Source: JAYKHL01 sp035284865
Lineage (GTDB): Bacteria; Cyanobacteriota; Sericytochromatia; S15B-MN24; JAQBPE01
NCBI GenBank assembly: GCA_035284865.1
Contig: JAYKHL010000161.1
Span: 1-24,966 of the forward strand
Reading direction: 5' to 3'
DNA: 24,966 nucleotides
Both the position numbers and the translations under genes were made by a program. Shown here one piece after another: positions 14,123 to 21,444 of this stretch. Every line of letters begins with the position of its first letter. The first letter of the stretch is position 1. The notes below the pieces were generated by a model, which had not been told where the DNA came from, did no database searches, and saw only the letters and a program-made list of their open reading frames with translations.

Positions 14123-15556
14123 ATGTCCGCTGCCACTGACTTCTCCTCCGTGCCCGCCTTCGTCGAGCGCCTTGCGGCGGACGGCATCCAGGCGCCCTCG
14201 CCGATCCAGGCGATGGCGTTGCCGGTGCTGCTCACGGGGCGCGATGCGGTGCTGGCGGCGCAGACCGGGAGCGGCAAGACCCTGGCCTACATGCTGCCCC
14301 TGCTGGCGCGCCTTCAGGACCCCGCGCCCGCCCCGCCGGCCCCTGGCCGGCCGGCCACGCCCCGCCTGGTCGTGCTGGTGCCGACGCAAGAGCTTGGCCT
14401 GCAGGTGCGAGAGGTGGCTCGGCGCCTCCTCGAGGGCACGGACAGGCGGGTCGTCGCGGCGATCGGGGGAGCAAACCCGGCCCGCCAGGTCGAGGCACTG
14501 CGGCGTGGAGCGGACGTCCTGGTGGGCACCCCTGGCCGCGTGGTCGACATGCTGGGCCGTCACGCCCTGTCGCTGGTGGCCTGCCGGGCCCTGGTGCTCG
14601 ACGAGGTCGATCGCCTGGCGGAGCCTGCTCACAGGGGGGATGCCGCCGCCATCGTGCTGGCTGCGCCCGCGGCCCGGCAGGTGGTGGCGGCCTCGGCCAC
14701 CGTCGCCGAGGAGGCCGCCCACTGGGTGCAAGGCCTCATGCGCACGCCCGAGGTGCTGCGAGCCGCAGAGGACCTGACCCTCCCGGCGACCCTGCGGCAC
14801 CAGGTCCTGGTCGTCGACGAGCGGGACCAGCTGCCGATGCTCCGCAGGCTGGTCGCGCACCTCGCGCCCACCGGGGCCATCGCCTTCTTCAACCGGTCAG
14901 CGGACATCGACTGGCTGGTCTCCAAGCTCGTGCACCACGGCGTGCGGGCGGCGGGGCTCCACGCCGGCCTGAACAAGCTGGCGCGTGCGGAGGCGATGCG
15001 CGCCTTTCGGGCAGGCCGGCTGCAGGTGCTCGTGGCGACGGAACTCGCGGCCCGGGGCCTGGACCTCGGGGGCGTCAGCCTCGTCATCAACCTTGATCTG
15101 CCGCGCACGGCGGCGGACTACGCGCACCGCGTCGGCCGCACGGCCAGGATGGGGCGGGAGGGCACGGCCATCACCCTCGTCGACCCGGCGGAGCAGCGTT
15201 TCCTCGCGGTGCTGGAGCGAGAACTCGGCCTGACTTTCGAGCGCCCCGTGTATGCCTTTGGCGAGCTGCGCGCCCCGACGGAGCAGGACGCGCGCCGCGA
15301 GGCGCGCAAGGCTCGCGAGCAGCGCGTGCGCGACGCGGAGAGGGCGCAACGGGAGGCTGCGGCGGAAGCCGGGGAGCGCCCACCGAGGAAGCCCAAGGCC
15401 GTGGCGGGGCCCACCGCCCGTCAGAAGGCCAAGGGCAAGGCCCGCAAGGCGCAGCGCAAGGCCGCAGGGCGCTGGAAGCCCGCTGGACGCCAGCCGGCCG
15501 AGCAGCCGCCCGCCTCGTCAGCGCCGGCCACGTTGCCGGAGCCCCCCACGGCCTGA
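14123..15556 (+). CDS. DEAD-box-family ATP-dependent RNA helicase (DEVD motif II)
   Basis: This is a cytoplasmic RNA helicase of 477 residues, likely acting in ribosome assembly, RNA turnover or translation start. Motifs in order: Q-motif with Gln29 (GIQAPSPIQ), motif I AQTGSGKT (46-53), Ia PTQELGLQ, GG (115-116), Ib TPGR (136-139), motif II DEVD (160-163), motif III SAT, motif V ATELAARGLDL and motif VI HRVGRTARMG. Motif II reads DEVD in place of DEAD, and Ia has PTQEL in place of PTREL. The last 100 residues or so form a Lys/Arg/Ala-rich tail, typical of an RNA-anchoring extension. The start appears to be leaderless. The gene converges on the nucleotidase gene with 3 nt between stops. The exact subfamily (RhlE, CsdA and so on) is not assignable. 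Confidence 0.92.
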   Translation: MSAATDFSSVPAFVERLAADGIQAPSPIQAMALPVLLTGRDAVLAAQTGSGKTLAYMLPLLARLQDPAPAPPAPGRPATPRLVVLVPTQELGLQVREVARRLLEGTDRRVVAAIGGANPARQVEALRRGADVLVGTPGRVVDMLGRHALSLVACRALVLDEVDRLAEPAHRGDAAAIVLAAPAARQVVAASATVAEEAAHWVQGLMRTPEVLRAAEDLTLPATLRHQVLVVDERDQLPMLRRLVAHLAPTGAIAFFNRSADIDWLVSKLVHHGVRAAGLHAGLNKLARAEAMRAFRAGRLQVLVATELAARGLDLGGVSLVINLDLPRTAADYAHRVGRTARMGREGTAITLVDPAEQRFLAVLERELGLTFERPVYAFGELRAPTEQDARREARKAREQRVRDAERAQREAAAEAGERPPRKPKAVAGPTARQKAKGKARKAQRKAAGRWKPAGRQPAEQPPASSAPATLPEPPTA

Positions 15557-15564
15557 GCCTCAGG
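15552..15564. repeat. Palindrome spanning both stop codons of the convergent helicase and nucleotidase genes
   Basis: CCTGAG-C-CTCAGG is a perfect inverted repeat whose arms contain the TGA stop of each gene. It may act as a small 3'-end hairpin for both transcripts. Because both stops are TGA, part of the symmetry arises by itself. Confidence 0.35.
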
Positions 15565-17074
15565 GCCTCGCGGGGGTGGCCTCGCGCTTGCGGATCCGGC
15601 CTCCCTCGGGCAGGCTCAGCACCGGGTTGCGGCTGAGGTGCTGCAGGAAGGCATCCCGCATCAGCAGGCCCGTGTTGCCCACGGCCGCGATCGAGCGAAA
15701 CACCTCCGCGCCGTCGTTGCCCTGCGCGATGTAGTCGTTGGTGGTCACCCGGTAGCGGGCCGCGGGGTCCAGCGGCCGGCCGTTGACGGTGACCTCCGTG
15801 GCCCGCACACCGTCCACCGTGTAGCGCACGCCCGACACCTGAAGGCTGCCTGACTTGCCGTTGCGGCTCGCGGCGAAGTCGAGGATGCGCTGCAGCTCTG
15901 CGCCGCTGCACGCGAAGGTGACGAGGTAGTTCTCGAACGGCAGCATCGAGAACACCATTCCCCGGGTGATCGGGCCCTTGGGCAGGGGCGCCCGGATGCC
16001 GCCAGAGTTCATCAGGCCCACGTCTGTGCCCGTGGTCTCACGCATCACGTCCGCGATGAGGTTGCCCAGCGGGGTGTCCCCATCCCGCTTGCGGCTGTTG
16101 GTGAACGCGGCCTCGGACCGGCCGACGACCTCTTTCATCTGCACCGCGATGCGATCCGCGTAGCGGGCCACCGTCGCGGCCACGGCCGGGTCCGGGGGGA
16201 GGTCTGCGGTGACGGGGATCAGGCGCCCCGTGTGGCCCACGATCCTGCGGCCCTCCACCTGGAGGTCGAGCCGACCCACGAACTGCCCCCACTGGAAGGC
16301 CTGCACCACGAGCGTGTTGCGCCCTCCGGGGTGCGACACCACCACCGGGGCCTCAACCTTGGTGTGGCTGTGGCCGCCCACGATGAGGTCCACCTCGGGC
16401 AGCGCGTGGGCGAGCTCCACCTCGCCCTCGTGGCCGATGTGCGTGAGCAGGACCACGAGGTCGACCTTCGGCCGCAGCCTGCCGACCAGCTCTCGCAACA
16501 CGGGCAACGGCTCGAGGATCTGGACGCCCTTGCGCCGGGGCTCGGCCACCGCGTGAAAGGCCTCCACCCCCAAGGCGCCGATCACGGCGACCTTCAGCTT
16601 GCCCACCTGAACCTCGCGATGGCTCTCGAACAGCGGCTTGCCGGCCTCGTCCAGCATGTTGGCCGACACCGGGCCCCGGCCCTGACCCAGGTGGCGCACC
16701 TGCTGCTGGAGGTTCTCGAGGCCGTTGTCCAGGTCGTGGTTGCCCACCGTCAGCACGTCGTAGCCGGCCTGCGCCATGGTCATGTAGTCCGGCTCGCCCG
16801 CGTAGAAGTTGAAGAGGGGCGTGCCCTGGAACACGTCGCCCGCGTCGAGCACGAGGGTGGCAGGGGTCTCCTTGCGGATGCGGCGGAACAGCGTCGTGCG
16901 ACGGGCGATGCCACCGATGCCCTCCGCGCCTCCGGCGTTGAAGGGCTCGAGGTGATCGTGCGTGTCGTTGGTGTGCAGGATCGTGAGCAGCTCGGGCGCT
17001 GCCAGCGCCGGGGCCACCGGCGCAACCCCGAGCAGGGCGGCGGCCAGGCAGGTCTGGGCGATGCGACGGAACAC
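15560..17074 (-). CDS. Secreted 5'-nucleotidase / 2',3'-cyclic phosphodiesterase family protein
   Basis: This is a periplasmic metallophosphoesterase that would release phosphate from nucleotides. It has 504 residues from the GTG at 17074, chosen because AAAGGA lies 6 nt upstream. A TTG at 17089 in frame has no ribosome site. A Sec signal peptide ends near ALA-25. The calcineurin-like N-domain has HTNDTHDH (Asp37, His39), DAGDVFQGTP (Asp80), GNHDLDNG (112-114), HIGHEGE and GGHSHTK, together a complete dimetal site. The C-terminal 5'-nucleotidase domain starts near DTPLGNLIADVMRE and has MNSGGIRAPL. The length is close to the family norm. It follows the PD40 lipoprotein gene by 24 nt, so the two are probably co-transcribed. 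With phnDCE it suggests investment in phosphorus scavenging, though no shared regulation is visible. Confidence 0.9.
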   Translation of the reverse strand: MFRRIAQTCLAAALLGVAPVAPALAAPELLTILHTNDTHDHLEPFNAGGAEGIGGIARRTTLFRRIRKETPATLVLDAGDVFQGTPLFNFYAGEPDYMTMAQAGYDVLTVGNHDLDNGLENLQQQVRHLGQGRGPVSANMLDEAGKPLFESHREVQVGKLKVAVIGALGVEAFHAVAEPRRKGVQILEPLPVLRELVGRLRPKVDLVVLLTHIGHEGEVELAHALPEVDLIVGGHSHTKVEAPVVVSHPGGRNTLVVQAFQWGQFVGRLDLQVEGRRIVGHTGRLIPVTADLPPDPAVAATVARYADRIAVQMKEVVGRSEAAFTNSRKRDGDTPLGNLIADVMRETTGTDVGLMNSGGIRAPLPKGPITRGMVFSMLPFENYLVTFACSGAELQRILDFAASRNGKSGSLQVSGVRYTVDGVRATEVTVNGRPLDPAARYRVTTNDYIAQGNDGAEVFRSIAAVGNTGLLMRDAFLQHLSRNPVLSLPEGGRIRKREATPARP

Positions 17075-17098
17075 GCGCGGTCCTTTCAAGCGGGGCGC

Positions 17099-18517
17099 TC
17101 AGCGCCAGTCCAGGGGGTGGAAGCCAGAGATGTCCCGGTTGGTGCCCCCGACGATCGTCAGCGGCAGGTTCAGGCTCTGGAAGGGCGCCACGAGCTGAGG
17201 CGGAAACGAGTTGCCGCCCACGTTGCCGGGGAGGTACTGGGTCTGGTAAACGCGGGAGATGTTGGGGGCGTTGGCCTCGGTCCGCAGGAAATAGAGGGTG
17301 TTGAGGCGATCCGTTGACCAGACGGGCGAGCTCTCGCGGCCGTTGGGGTCGGTGTTGGAGATGTTCAGGGGGATCACGGCGGGGCTCTGCGTGAGGTCCT
17401 GCACGAAGATCCGCTGGAACTTGCTGGCGCTGGACTGGTAGTTCACCACGGGGCCAAAGCGGGTGTAGGCCAGCAGCTGGCCGTTCGGGTGCCAGGTCGG
17501 CTCGATGGCCCAGTTGCTGCCGTCGCCCTGCAGGTCGCTCACGGCGCGGGTGTAGAAGCCCTGCCGGTTCATCAGGAAGATGTTCCAGTTCTGGGTCCGG
17601 TCGCCCGGGGTGTTGACGTTGTTGCGTCGGGCGGCGACGGCGATGATGCGGTCTTCGGGGGCCGTCGGCACCGGGTTCCAGGCCGGGTGCCGTTCATCCC
17701 ACGTGTTGCTGGTGAGGCGCGTGATGGCTCGCCCCCCGCCGCCGTTCTGATCGACGTTCATCATGTAGATGTCGAAGGTGCCTGCCGAGTCATCCGCGTG
17801 GTTGCTCGCGAACAGCAGGAAGTTCCCGTCCGGGCTCCACGCTGGATCCATCGCCAGGCCGCGCGCGAAGTTCGTCAGGAAGAGCACCTGGCCGGCGGCG
17901 TCCCGCATGGCGATCTTGCTGGTCCCGTCCCCCGGGTAGAAGACGTAGGCGATGCGCTCGCCGTTCGGGCTGATCACCGGTGAGGCCCCCTTGATGGGCT
18001 TCTGCGTGAGGTCGAGCAGCGGCTGAGGCTGGCTCTGCATCTGGCCGCCGCCGGAGTCGATCGCCGTCATCAACGTGCCGTTGGGGCCCCCCTCGCTGCT
18101 CGCGAACACCACGGTGGAGCCCGTGACGGTCACGCTGCGGGTGGCCCGCGTCGTGAAGGGACCATCCTGCGCGATGATTTCAATGGTGTCGTTCTGTCGG
18201 AGGCCCTCGGCGGTGGGGAAGCTGGAGGTGTAAGGGGCGTGGTACCAGACCTGGTTGGTGGCGCGGAGGAAGCCGCCCTGGGGCGCCGTCTCGCCCGAGA
18301 GGCTGGAGAGGCGCCCGCGCTCAGCCCGGTAGTAAAAGAAGGGCTGCCGGAACCAGCCCACCTGCGCCTCGAGCCGCAGCATGGTCCGTTCGCCCACGCG
18401 CACGTTGGGGTTTTCCAGGTTGATCTGGAAGATGACGGGCTGCATGGGGCAGCCGAGCAACGCGGTGACCGTGAGGGGGGCGACGAGGGCGCCGAGCAGC
18501 AAGCGACGGGTGTTCAA
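17099..18517 (-). CDS. PD40 (TolB-like) beta-propeller lipoprotein
   Basis: This is a predicted lipid-anchored envelope protein of 472 residues. It starts at TTG 18517 behind CGGAG (7-nt spacing). An upstream in-frame ATG at 18559 is less likely because it lacks a ribosome site and would bury the signal peptide. The signal ends in the lipobox ALLGC (Cys23). Residues about 25-140 look like an Ig-like beta domain (NPNVRVGERTMLRLEAQVG). The rest carries TolB-type propeller blades: SPVISPNGERIAYV, DPAWSPDGNFLLFAS, HPAWNPVPTAPEDRII, EPTWHPNGQLLAYTR and SSPVWSTDRLNTLYFL. Such propellers mediate protein binding. It is not TolB itself, since the Pal-partner N-terminal domain is absent and no tol genes are near. 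It shares an operon with the nucleotidase. Confidence 0.82.
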   Translation of the reverse strand: MNTRRLLLGALVAPLTVTALLGCPMQPVIFQINLENPNVRVGERTMLRLEAQVGWFRQPFFYYRAERGRLSSLSGETAPQGGFLRATNQVWYHAPYTSSFPTAEGLRQNDTIEIIAQDGPFTTRATRSVTVTGSTVVFASSEGGPNGTLMTAIDSGGGQMQSQPQPLLDLTQKPIKGASPVISPNGERIAYVFYPGDGTSKIAMRDAAGQVLFLTNFARGLAMDPAWSPDGNFLLFASNHADDSAGTFDIYMMNVDQNGGGGRAITRLTSNTWDERHPAWNPVPTAPEDRIIAVAARRNNVNTPGDRTQNWNIFLMNRQGFYTRAVSDLQGDGSNWAIEPTWHPNGQLLAYTRFGPVVNYQSSASKFQRIFVQDLTQSPAVIPLNISNTDPNGRESSPVWSTDRLNTLYFLRTEANAPNISRVYQTQYLPGNVGGNSFPPQLVAPFQSLNLPLTIVGGTNRDISGFHPLDWR

Positions 18518-18568
18518 GGGGGAGCTCCGGGGCTCGGCGCGGGTCGAGCGCGCCAACATGACGCCGCC

Positions 18569-18574
18569 CTTATA
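18569..18574 (-). promoter_or_regulatory. -10 box (TATAAG) for the PD40 lipoprotein - nucleotidase pair
   Basis: The minus strand reads GCGGGTATAAGGGCG, five of six matches, about 52 nt before the TTG start. The -35 region is GC-rich and unclear. It lies between the murI stop and the lipoprotein gene, suggesting a transcript separate from murI. Confidence 0.45.
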
Positions 18575-18613
18575 CCCGCCTTGCCGGCGGCCAACCGCTG
18601 CGGTGGGCGACCA

Positions 18614-19426
18614 TCAGGGGGCCGGGGGACCTACGGGCACGTGACGGGCCTCGGCCCTCAGCCCGGGGAGCAGCCGTCGGGCGCTCGCCAGGAAGGCCGC
18701 AAGCTCCCCGCTGACCCAGATTTGATGGGCCGGCGGGAGGCCGTGAGGCGCCAGCGCGTCCAGGCTGGTCAGTCGGGCCGCCACCACCTCGGCCACCCGC
18801 TGCGCCGGGTCCACCAGGGTGGCGCTCGGCAGCACCGTCCGGATGGCAGCCGTGAGGTGGGGGTAGTGCGTGCAGCCAAGCACCAGGGCGGCCGGAGGGG
18901 CCGGCAGGAGGGGGGCCAGGGCCTCTCGCACGGCGGCCTCGGCCACGGGGCCGGCCCACGTGCCGGCCTCGACCAGGGGCACGAGGGCCGGACAGGCCAG
19001 CTCGACCACCGGCGTGCCGGGCGCCCGCGCCGCGATGGCCCGCCCGTAGGCCCCGCTGAGCACGGTGGCCTGCGTGGCGATGACCGCGATGGCGCCCCCG
19101 CCTGCTGCCGTGAGGGCGGCCTCGGCCCCCGCCTCGATCAGCCCCACCATGGGCACGGGGCAGCCCGACGCCAGCACGGGCAAGGCGATCGCGGACGAGG
19201 TGTTGCACGCCACCACGAGGGCCTTGGCCCCTGCCGCAACCAGCCTCCCGGCGATTTCCTCGTTGAAGGCGAGGATCTCGGCGGCGGGCCGAGGGCCATA
19301 GGGCACGCGGGCCGTGTCGCCGAAGTAGATCAGGGACTCCTCCGGCAACCTCGCGGTCAGGGCTCGGAGGACGGAGAGGCCTCCGAGGCCGGAGTCGTAC
19401 AGGGCGATGGGCGAGGAAGATGGCAT
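18614..19426 (-). CDS. murI: Glutamate racemase
   Basis: This enzyme interconverts L- and D-glutamate, supplying D-Glu for peptidoglycan in the cytoplasm. It has 270 residues. The N-terminal substrate motif is ALYDSGLGGLSVL. The two catalytic cysteines are in VVACNTSSA and in LGCTHYPHL, the latter with the conserved Thr-His pair. The FGDTARVPYGPRPAAEI and PMVGLIEAGAEAAL segments also match the family. I chose the ATG at 19426 because it puts the DSG motif at the usual distance from the N-terminus. An ATG at 19456 adds ten residues, and neither has a Shine-Dalgarno sequence. The length is normal for the family. It is divergent from the SPOR gene, also an envelope function. Confidence 0.93.
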   Translation of the reverse strand: MPSSSPIALYDSGLGGLSVLRALTARLPEESLIYFGDTARVPYGPRPAAEILAFNEEIAGRLVAAGAKALVVACNTSSAIALPVLASGCPVPMVGLIEAGAEAALTAAGGGAIAVIATQATVLSGAYGRAIAARAPGTPVVELACPALVPLVEAGTWAGPVAEAAVREALAPLLPAPPAALVLGCTHYPHLTAAIRTVLPSATLVDPAQRVAEVVAARLTSLDALAPHGLPPAHQIWVSGELAAFLASARRLLPGLRAEARHVPVGPPAP

Positions 19427-19527
19427 CGGCGCGTCGGCGAGCGGGGCTGCGTGCATCGTAACATAACGGGCCGCCCCCGGACGCAACTTTCGCGCGGCCC
19501 ACGCAGCCAGACGCGATGGCGGCAGGG

Positions 19528-19533
19528 TATAAT
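19528..19533 (+). promoter_or_regulatory. Promoter -10 box (TATAAT) for the SPOR-domain gene
   Basis: A consensus TATAAT in CAGGGTATAATCC, the same context as the phnD promoter. It gives a leader of about 100 nt before the GTG at 19643. No -35 match is apparent. Confidence 0.55.
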
Positions 19534-19575
19534 CCCCCACGACGTGCCCACCTCCGCCGGGTGCGTCCCACCGAC

Positions 19576-19595
19576 ACGGAGCACAACGGCTCCGT
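19576..19595 (+). other. Leader hairpin upstream of the SPOR-domain gene
   Basis: ACGGAGC-ACAACG-GCTCCGT is a perfect 7-bp stem with a 6-nt loop in the middle of the long leader. No U-run follows. Its role, if any, is unknown. Confidence 0.35.
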
Positions 19596-19642
19596 CGCCG
19601 TCCTAGCAGGTGCTGGCGTCGGCGTGTCACAGGAGGCCGCCC

Positions 19643-20755
19643 GTGTTTTTCAGCCGTCGTCAGGAGCCGCAAGAGTTCCGCAGTGAGATGCCCGAGTACG
19701 ACGAGGATCAGGACGAGTACTACGGCGAAGAGGACGACGGGGACGCCGACGACGACGCCTATGACGACGAGGACGACGACGGCGCCGGCCCCGCCCCTTC
19801 GGGCAGTGGGAACGCGGTCCGCACGGCCTTGATGGCGATCGCCGGCGTGGGCGTCGTGGGCCTCGGCGGCTACTATGCGGCGACCTTGCTCGCGCCTGAG
19901 GCCGTGGACGGCATCGTGAACACCTTCTTCGGCGGCGGCGAGCAGGTCGCCGAGGCGCCGCCCGCGGACCCGGTCGCGCCCCCCCCCGGCGAGGCGGCCC
20001 CGCCGCCGGGCGGCGACGCCCGGCCGGCGGATCCCGCAGCAGCCCCCGGCGACGCAGCGCCGACGCAGACGGCGGACCAGCCCGCCGAGCCCGGGGCGGT
20101 GGCGCCCCCGGCCAAGCAGCCGCCCAAGCCGCCGGAGGTGGCTGCCCCCAGCCCCGGCCCCGAGGGACAGAAGGCCGGCAAGGCCAGCCAGGAGGCGGGC
20201 GCGGGGGATTGGGTGCAGCCGGACACCGTGGTGCCACCTGCGCCGACGAAGGCGACGGCGAAGCCCAAGCCCCCCGCGCGGACGGTCAAGCCGAGGCGCC
20301 CTGGAGCGTCAAAGGTCGCTGGGCGGAAGAAGCCCCGCGTGCGGGGCGCCGTCCAGCGAGGGCGGCAACACCGGCAACGTCACCCGGCTGCCCGCACCTG
20401 GCATGCCCGCTACCAGGCTCCCGCCCACGCCCGCGGCACGGCCTGGATCCAGGGGCAGTCGGCCTACATCCCCTGGGGGGGCGGCAGCCACGCGGCGCCC
20501 GCCCACCGGCCCGTGCCCCAGCGGCCGAGCGCGGCGCGGGGCCGCTATGGCGTCCAGGTCGGCAGCTTCGCGAACGCCTCCAATGCGCGCGCGCTGGTCG
20601 GCCAGCTGCGCGCGCAGGGCATCCCCGCCTACGTGGGGCACGGCGTGGGGATGACGCGGGTGTACGTGGGGTCCTACCGGAACCTGCGTGCGGCGGGGGC
20701 GGCCGTGCGCCAGCTGCAGAGCCAGGGCATCCCGGCGGCCGTCACGAGGCAATGA
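19643..20755 (+). CDS. SPOR-domain membrane protein with acidic cytoplasmic tail
   Basis: This is a single-pass inner-membrane protein of 370 residues whose C-terminal SPOR domain should bind denuded septal peptidoglycan, as in FtsN/DamX-like division proteins. The GTG start follows AGGAGG by 6 nt. Residues 18-46 are extremely acidic (20 of 29 are Asp or Glu). One helix spans about 59-83. A Pro/Ala-rich periplasmic linker (about 95-215) leads into a Lys/Arg/His-rich stretch (about 215-290). The SPOR domain fills 301-370: RYGVQVGSFANASNARALV and then RVYVGSYRNLRAAGAAVRQL form its two beta-alpha-beta repeats. Compared with E. coli FtsN the layout is similar, but the acidic tail is unusual. The divergent neighbour murI is also a wall gene. 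The charge pattern suggests electrostatic interactions; that is inference. Confidence 0.85.
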   Translation: MFFSRRQEPQEFRSEMPEYDEDQDEYYGEEDDGDADDDAYDDEDDDGAGPAPSGSGNAVRTALMAIAGVGVVGLGGYYAATLLAPEAVDGIVNTFFGGGEQVAEAPPADPVAPPPGEAAPPPGGDARPADPAAAPGDAAPTQTADQPAEPGAVAPPAKQPPKPPEVAAPSPGPEGQKAGKASQEAGAGDWVQPDTVVPPAPTKATAKPKPPARTVKPRRPGASKVAGRKKPRVRGAVQRGRQHRQRHPAARTWHARYQAPAHARGTAWIQGQSAYIPWGGGSHAAPAHRPVPQRPSAARGRYGVQVGSFANASNARALVGQLRAQGIPAYVGHGVGMTRVYVGSYRNLRAAGAAVRQLQSQGIPAAVTRQ

Positions 20756-20771
20756 GCCCGCGGCCTCGGCC

Positions 20772-21317
20772 TCAGGGGTTGGCTTGTCGCCGTGACGGGA
20801 AGGTCAGCGGCGCGCCGAGGTCTCGCGCCACCGCCTGCGCAAAGGTGTCGAGCCAGGCCTCCACGCGCTTCCGCAAGTCCGCGGGGGCTGGCGCCCCGGC
20901 AGCCAGCGTGACGTGGTGCCCCTCGCACACGACGCGCTCTCCGTCGGTGTAGAGCCGGGTGGTGGTGCCCTCCCAGACCACGTGCTCGGCGCCAGGGAAG
21001 GTGAAGTCTTGTTGCAGCCAGCACGCAGCGAGCGCCTCCTGCAGCGCACCGTCCGAGAGGGCCAGGTGTCGGCGGACCTCGTCCACGAGGTCCGCGTCCG
21101 AGCGCAGGAAGTGCAGGCGCCACCCCCGCGCCGCCAGCATCGCCGTCACGGTCTCGGGGGTCACGCCCGCCATCAGGGCGTCGGCCTGAAAGTCGGCCGC
21201 GGCGGCCTCCGCGTTCGCGTACAGCCGCCCGGCGTCGGCGAGGGGATCGACCACCAGCAGGCAGGGGTAGTCGTGGACCACCCGGCCATCCTTGTCCCGA
21301 TGGAGCGGCAACCGCAC
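20772..21317 (-). CDS. Uncharacterised protein of 181 residues
   Basis: I do not recognise this protein. No signal peptide or membrane helix is seen. It looks like a mixed alpha/beta soluble protein, beginning with DKDGRVVHDYPCLLVVDPLA. Helical segments follow (AEAAAADFQADALMAG, DEVRRHLALSDGALQEALAA). A beta-rich stretch (EHVVWEGTTTRLYTDGERVV) and an amphipathic C-terminal helix end the chain. The GTG start at 21317 is backed by GGGAGGTG 4 nt upstream and by a TATCAT -10 box at 21347-21352. It converges on the SPOR gene with 16 nt between stops and is divergent from metG. Confidence 0.7.
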   Translation of the reverse strand: MRLPLHRDKDGRVVHDYPCLLVVDPLADAGRLYANAEAAAADFQADALMAGVTPETVTAMLAARGWRLHFLRSDADLVDEVRRHLALSDGALQEALAACWLQQDFTFPGAEHVVWEGTTTRLYTDGERVVCEGHHVTLAAGAPAPADLRKRVEAWLDTFAQAVARDLGAPLTFPSRRQANP

Positions 21318-21346
21318 GACACACCTCCCTGAGGGCTCCGCCCATG

Positions 21347-21352
21347 ATGATA
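21347..21352 (-). promoter_or_regulatory. -10 box (TATCAT) for the 181-residue protein gene
   Basis: The minus strand reads GGGGTATCATCATGG, five of six consensus matches with the GGG prefix seen elsewhere in the window, about 30 nt before the GTG start. Confidence 0.45.
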
Positions 21353-21386
21353 CCCCGGTGCGCTCGGTTGCTGACCCCGTGCGGGT

Positions 21387-21415
21387 TTGCCTTCCCCCTC
21401 GTGATTTGGTAGCTT
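21387..21415 (+). promoter_or_regulatory. Candidate promoter for metG-tatD
   Basis: TTGCCT (21387-21392), a 17-nt spacer and TAGCTT (21410-21415) give a -35/-10 pair of modest quality. The metG start lies 29 nt further on. Confidence 0.4.
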
Positions 21416-21444
21416 GGAGTCCCGAACCCGTGAGGAGCCGTGCC

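Noticed and set aside
17099..18517. PD40 protein as TolB of a Tol-Pal system
   Set aside because: It is a lipoprotein with an Ig-like N-terminal domain and has no tol, pal or ybgF neighbours, unlike periplasmic TolB.
18239..19606. Plus-strand open frame of about 455 codons opposite the PD40 lipoprotein and murI
   Set aside because: It lies antisense to genes with complete motifs, and its composition is Arg/Gly/His-rich without recognisable structure.
19690..19785. Repetitive GAC/GAG run as a DNA repeat or CRISPR-like array
   Set aside because: It is coding sequence for the acidic tail of the SPOR protein; there are no regular spacer-repeat units.
20753..20774. Inverted repeat between the SPOR gene and the convergent 181-residue protein gene
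   Set aside because: Only partial symmetry (TGAGCC against GGCCTCA needs a bulge), and both stops being TGA creates part of it; no T-run follows.
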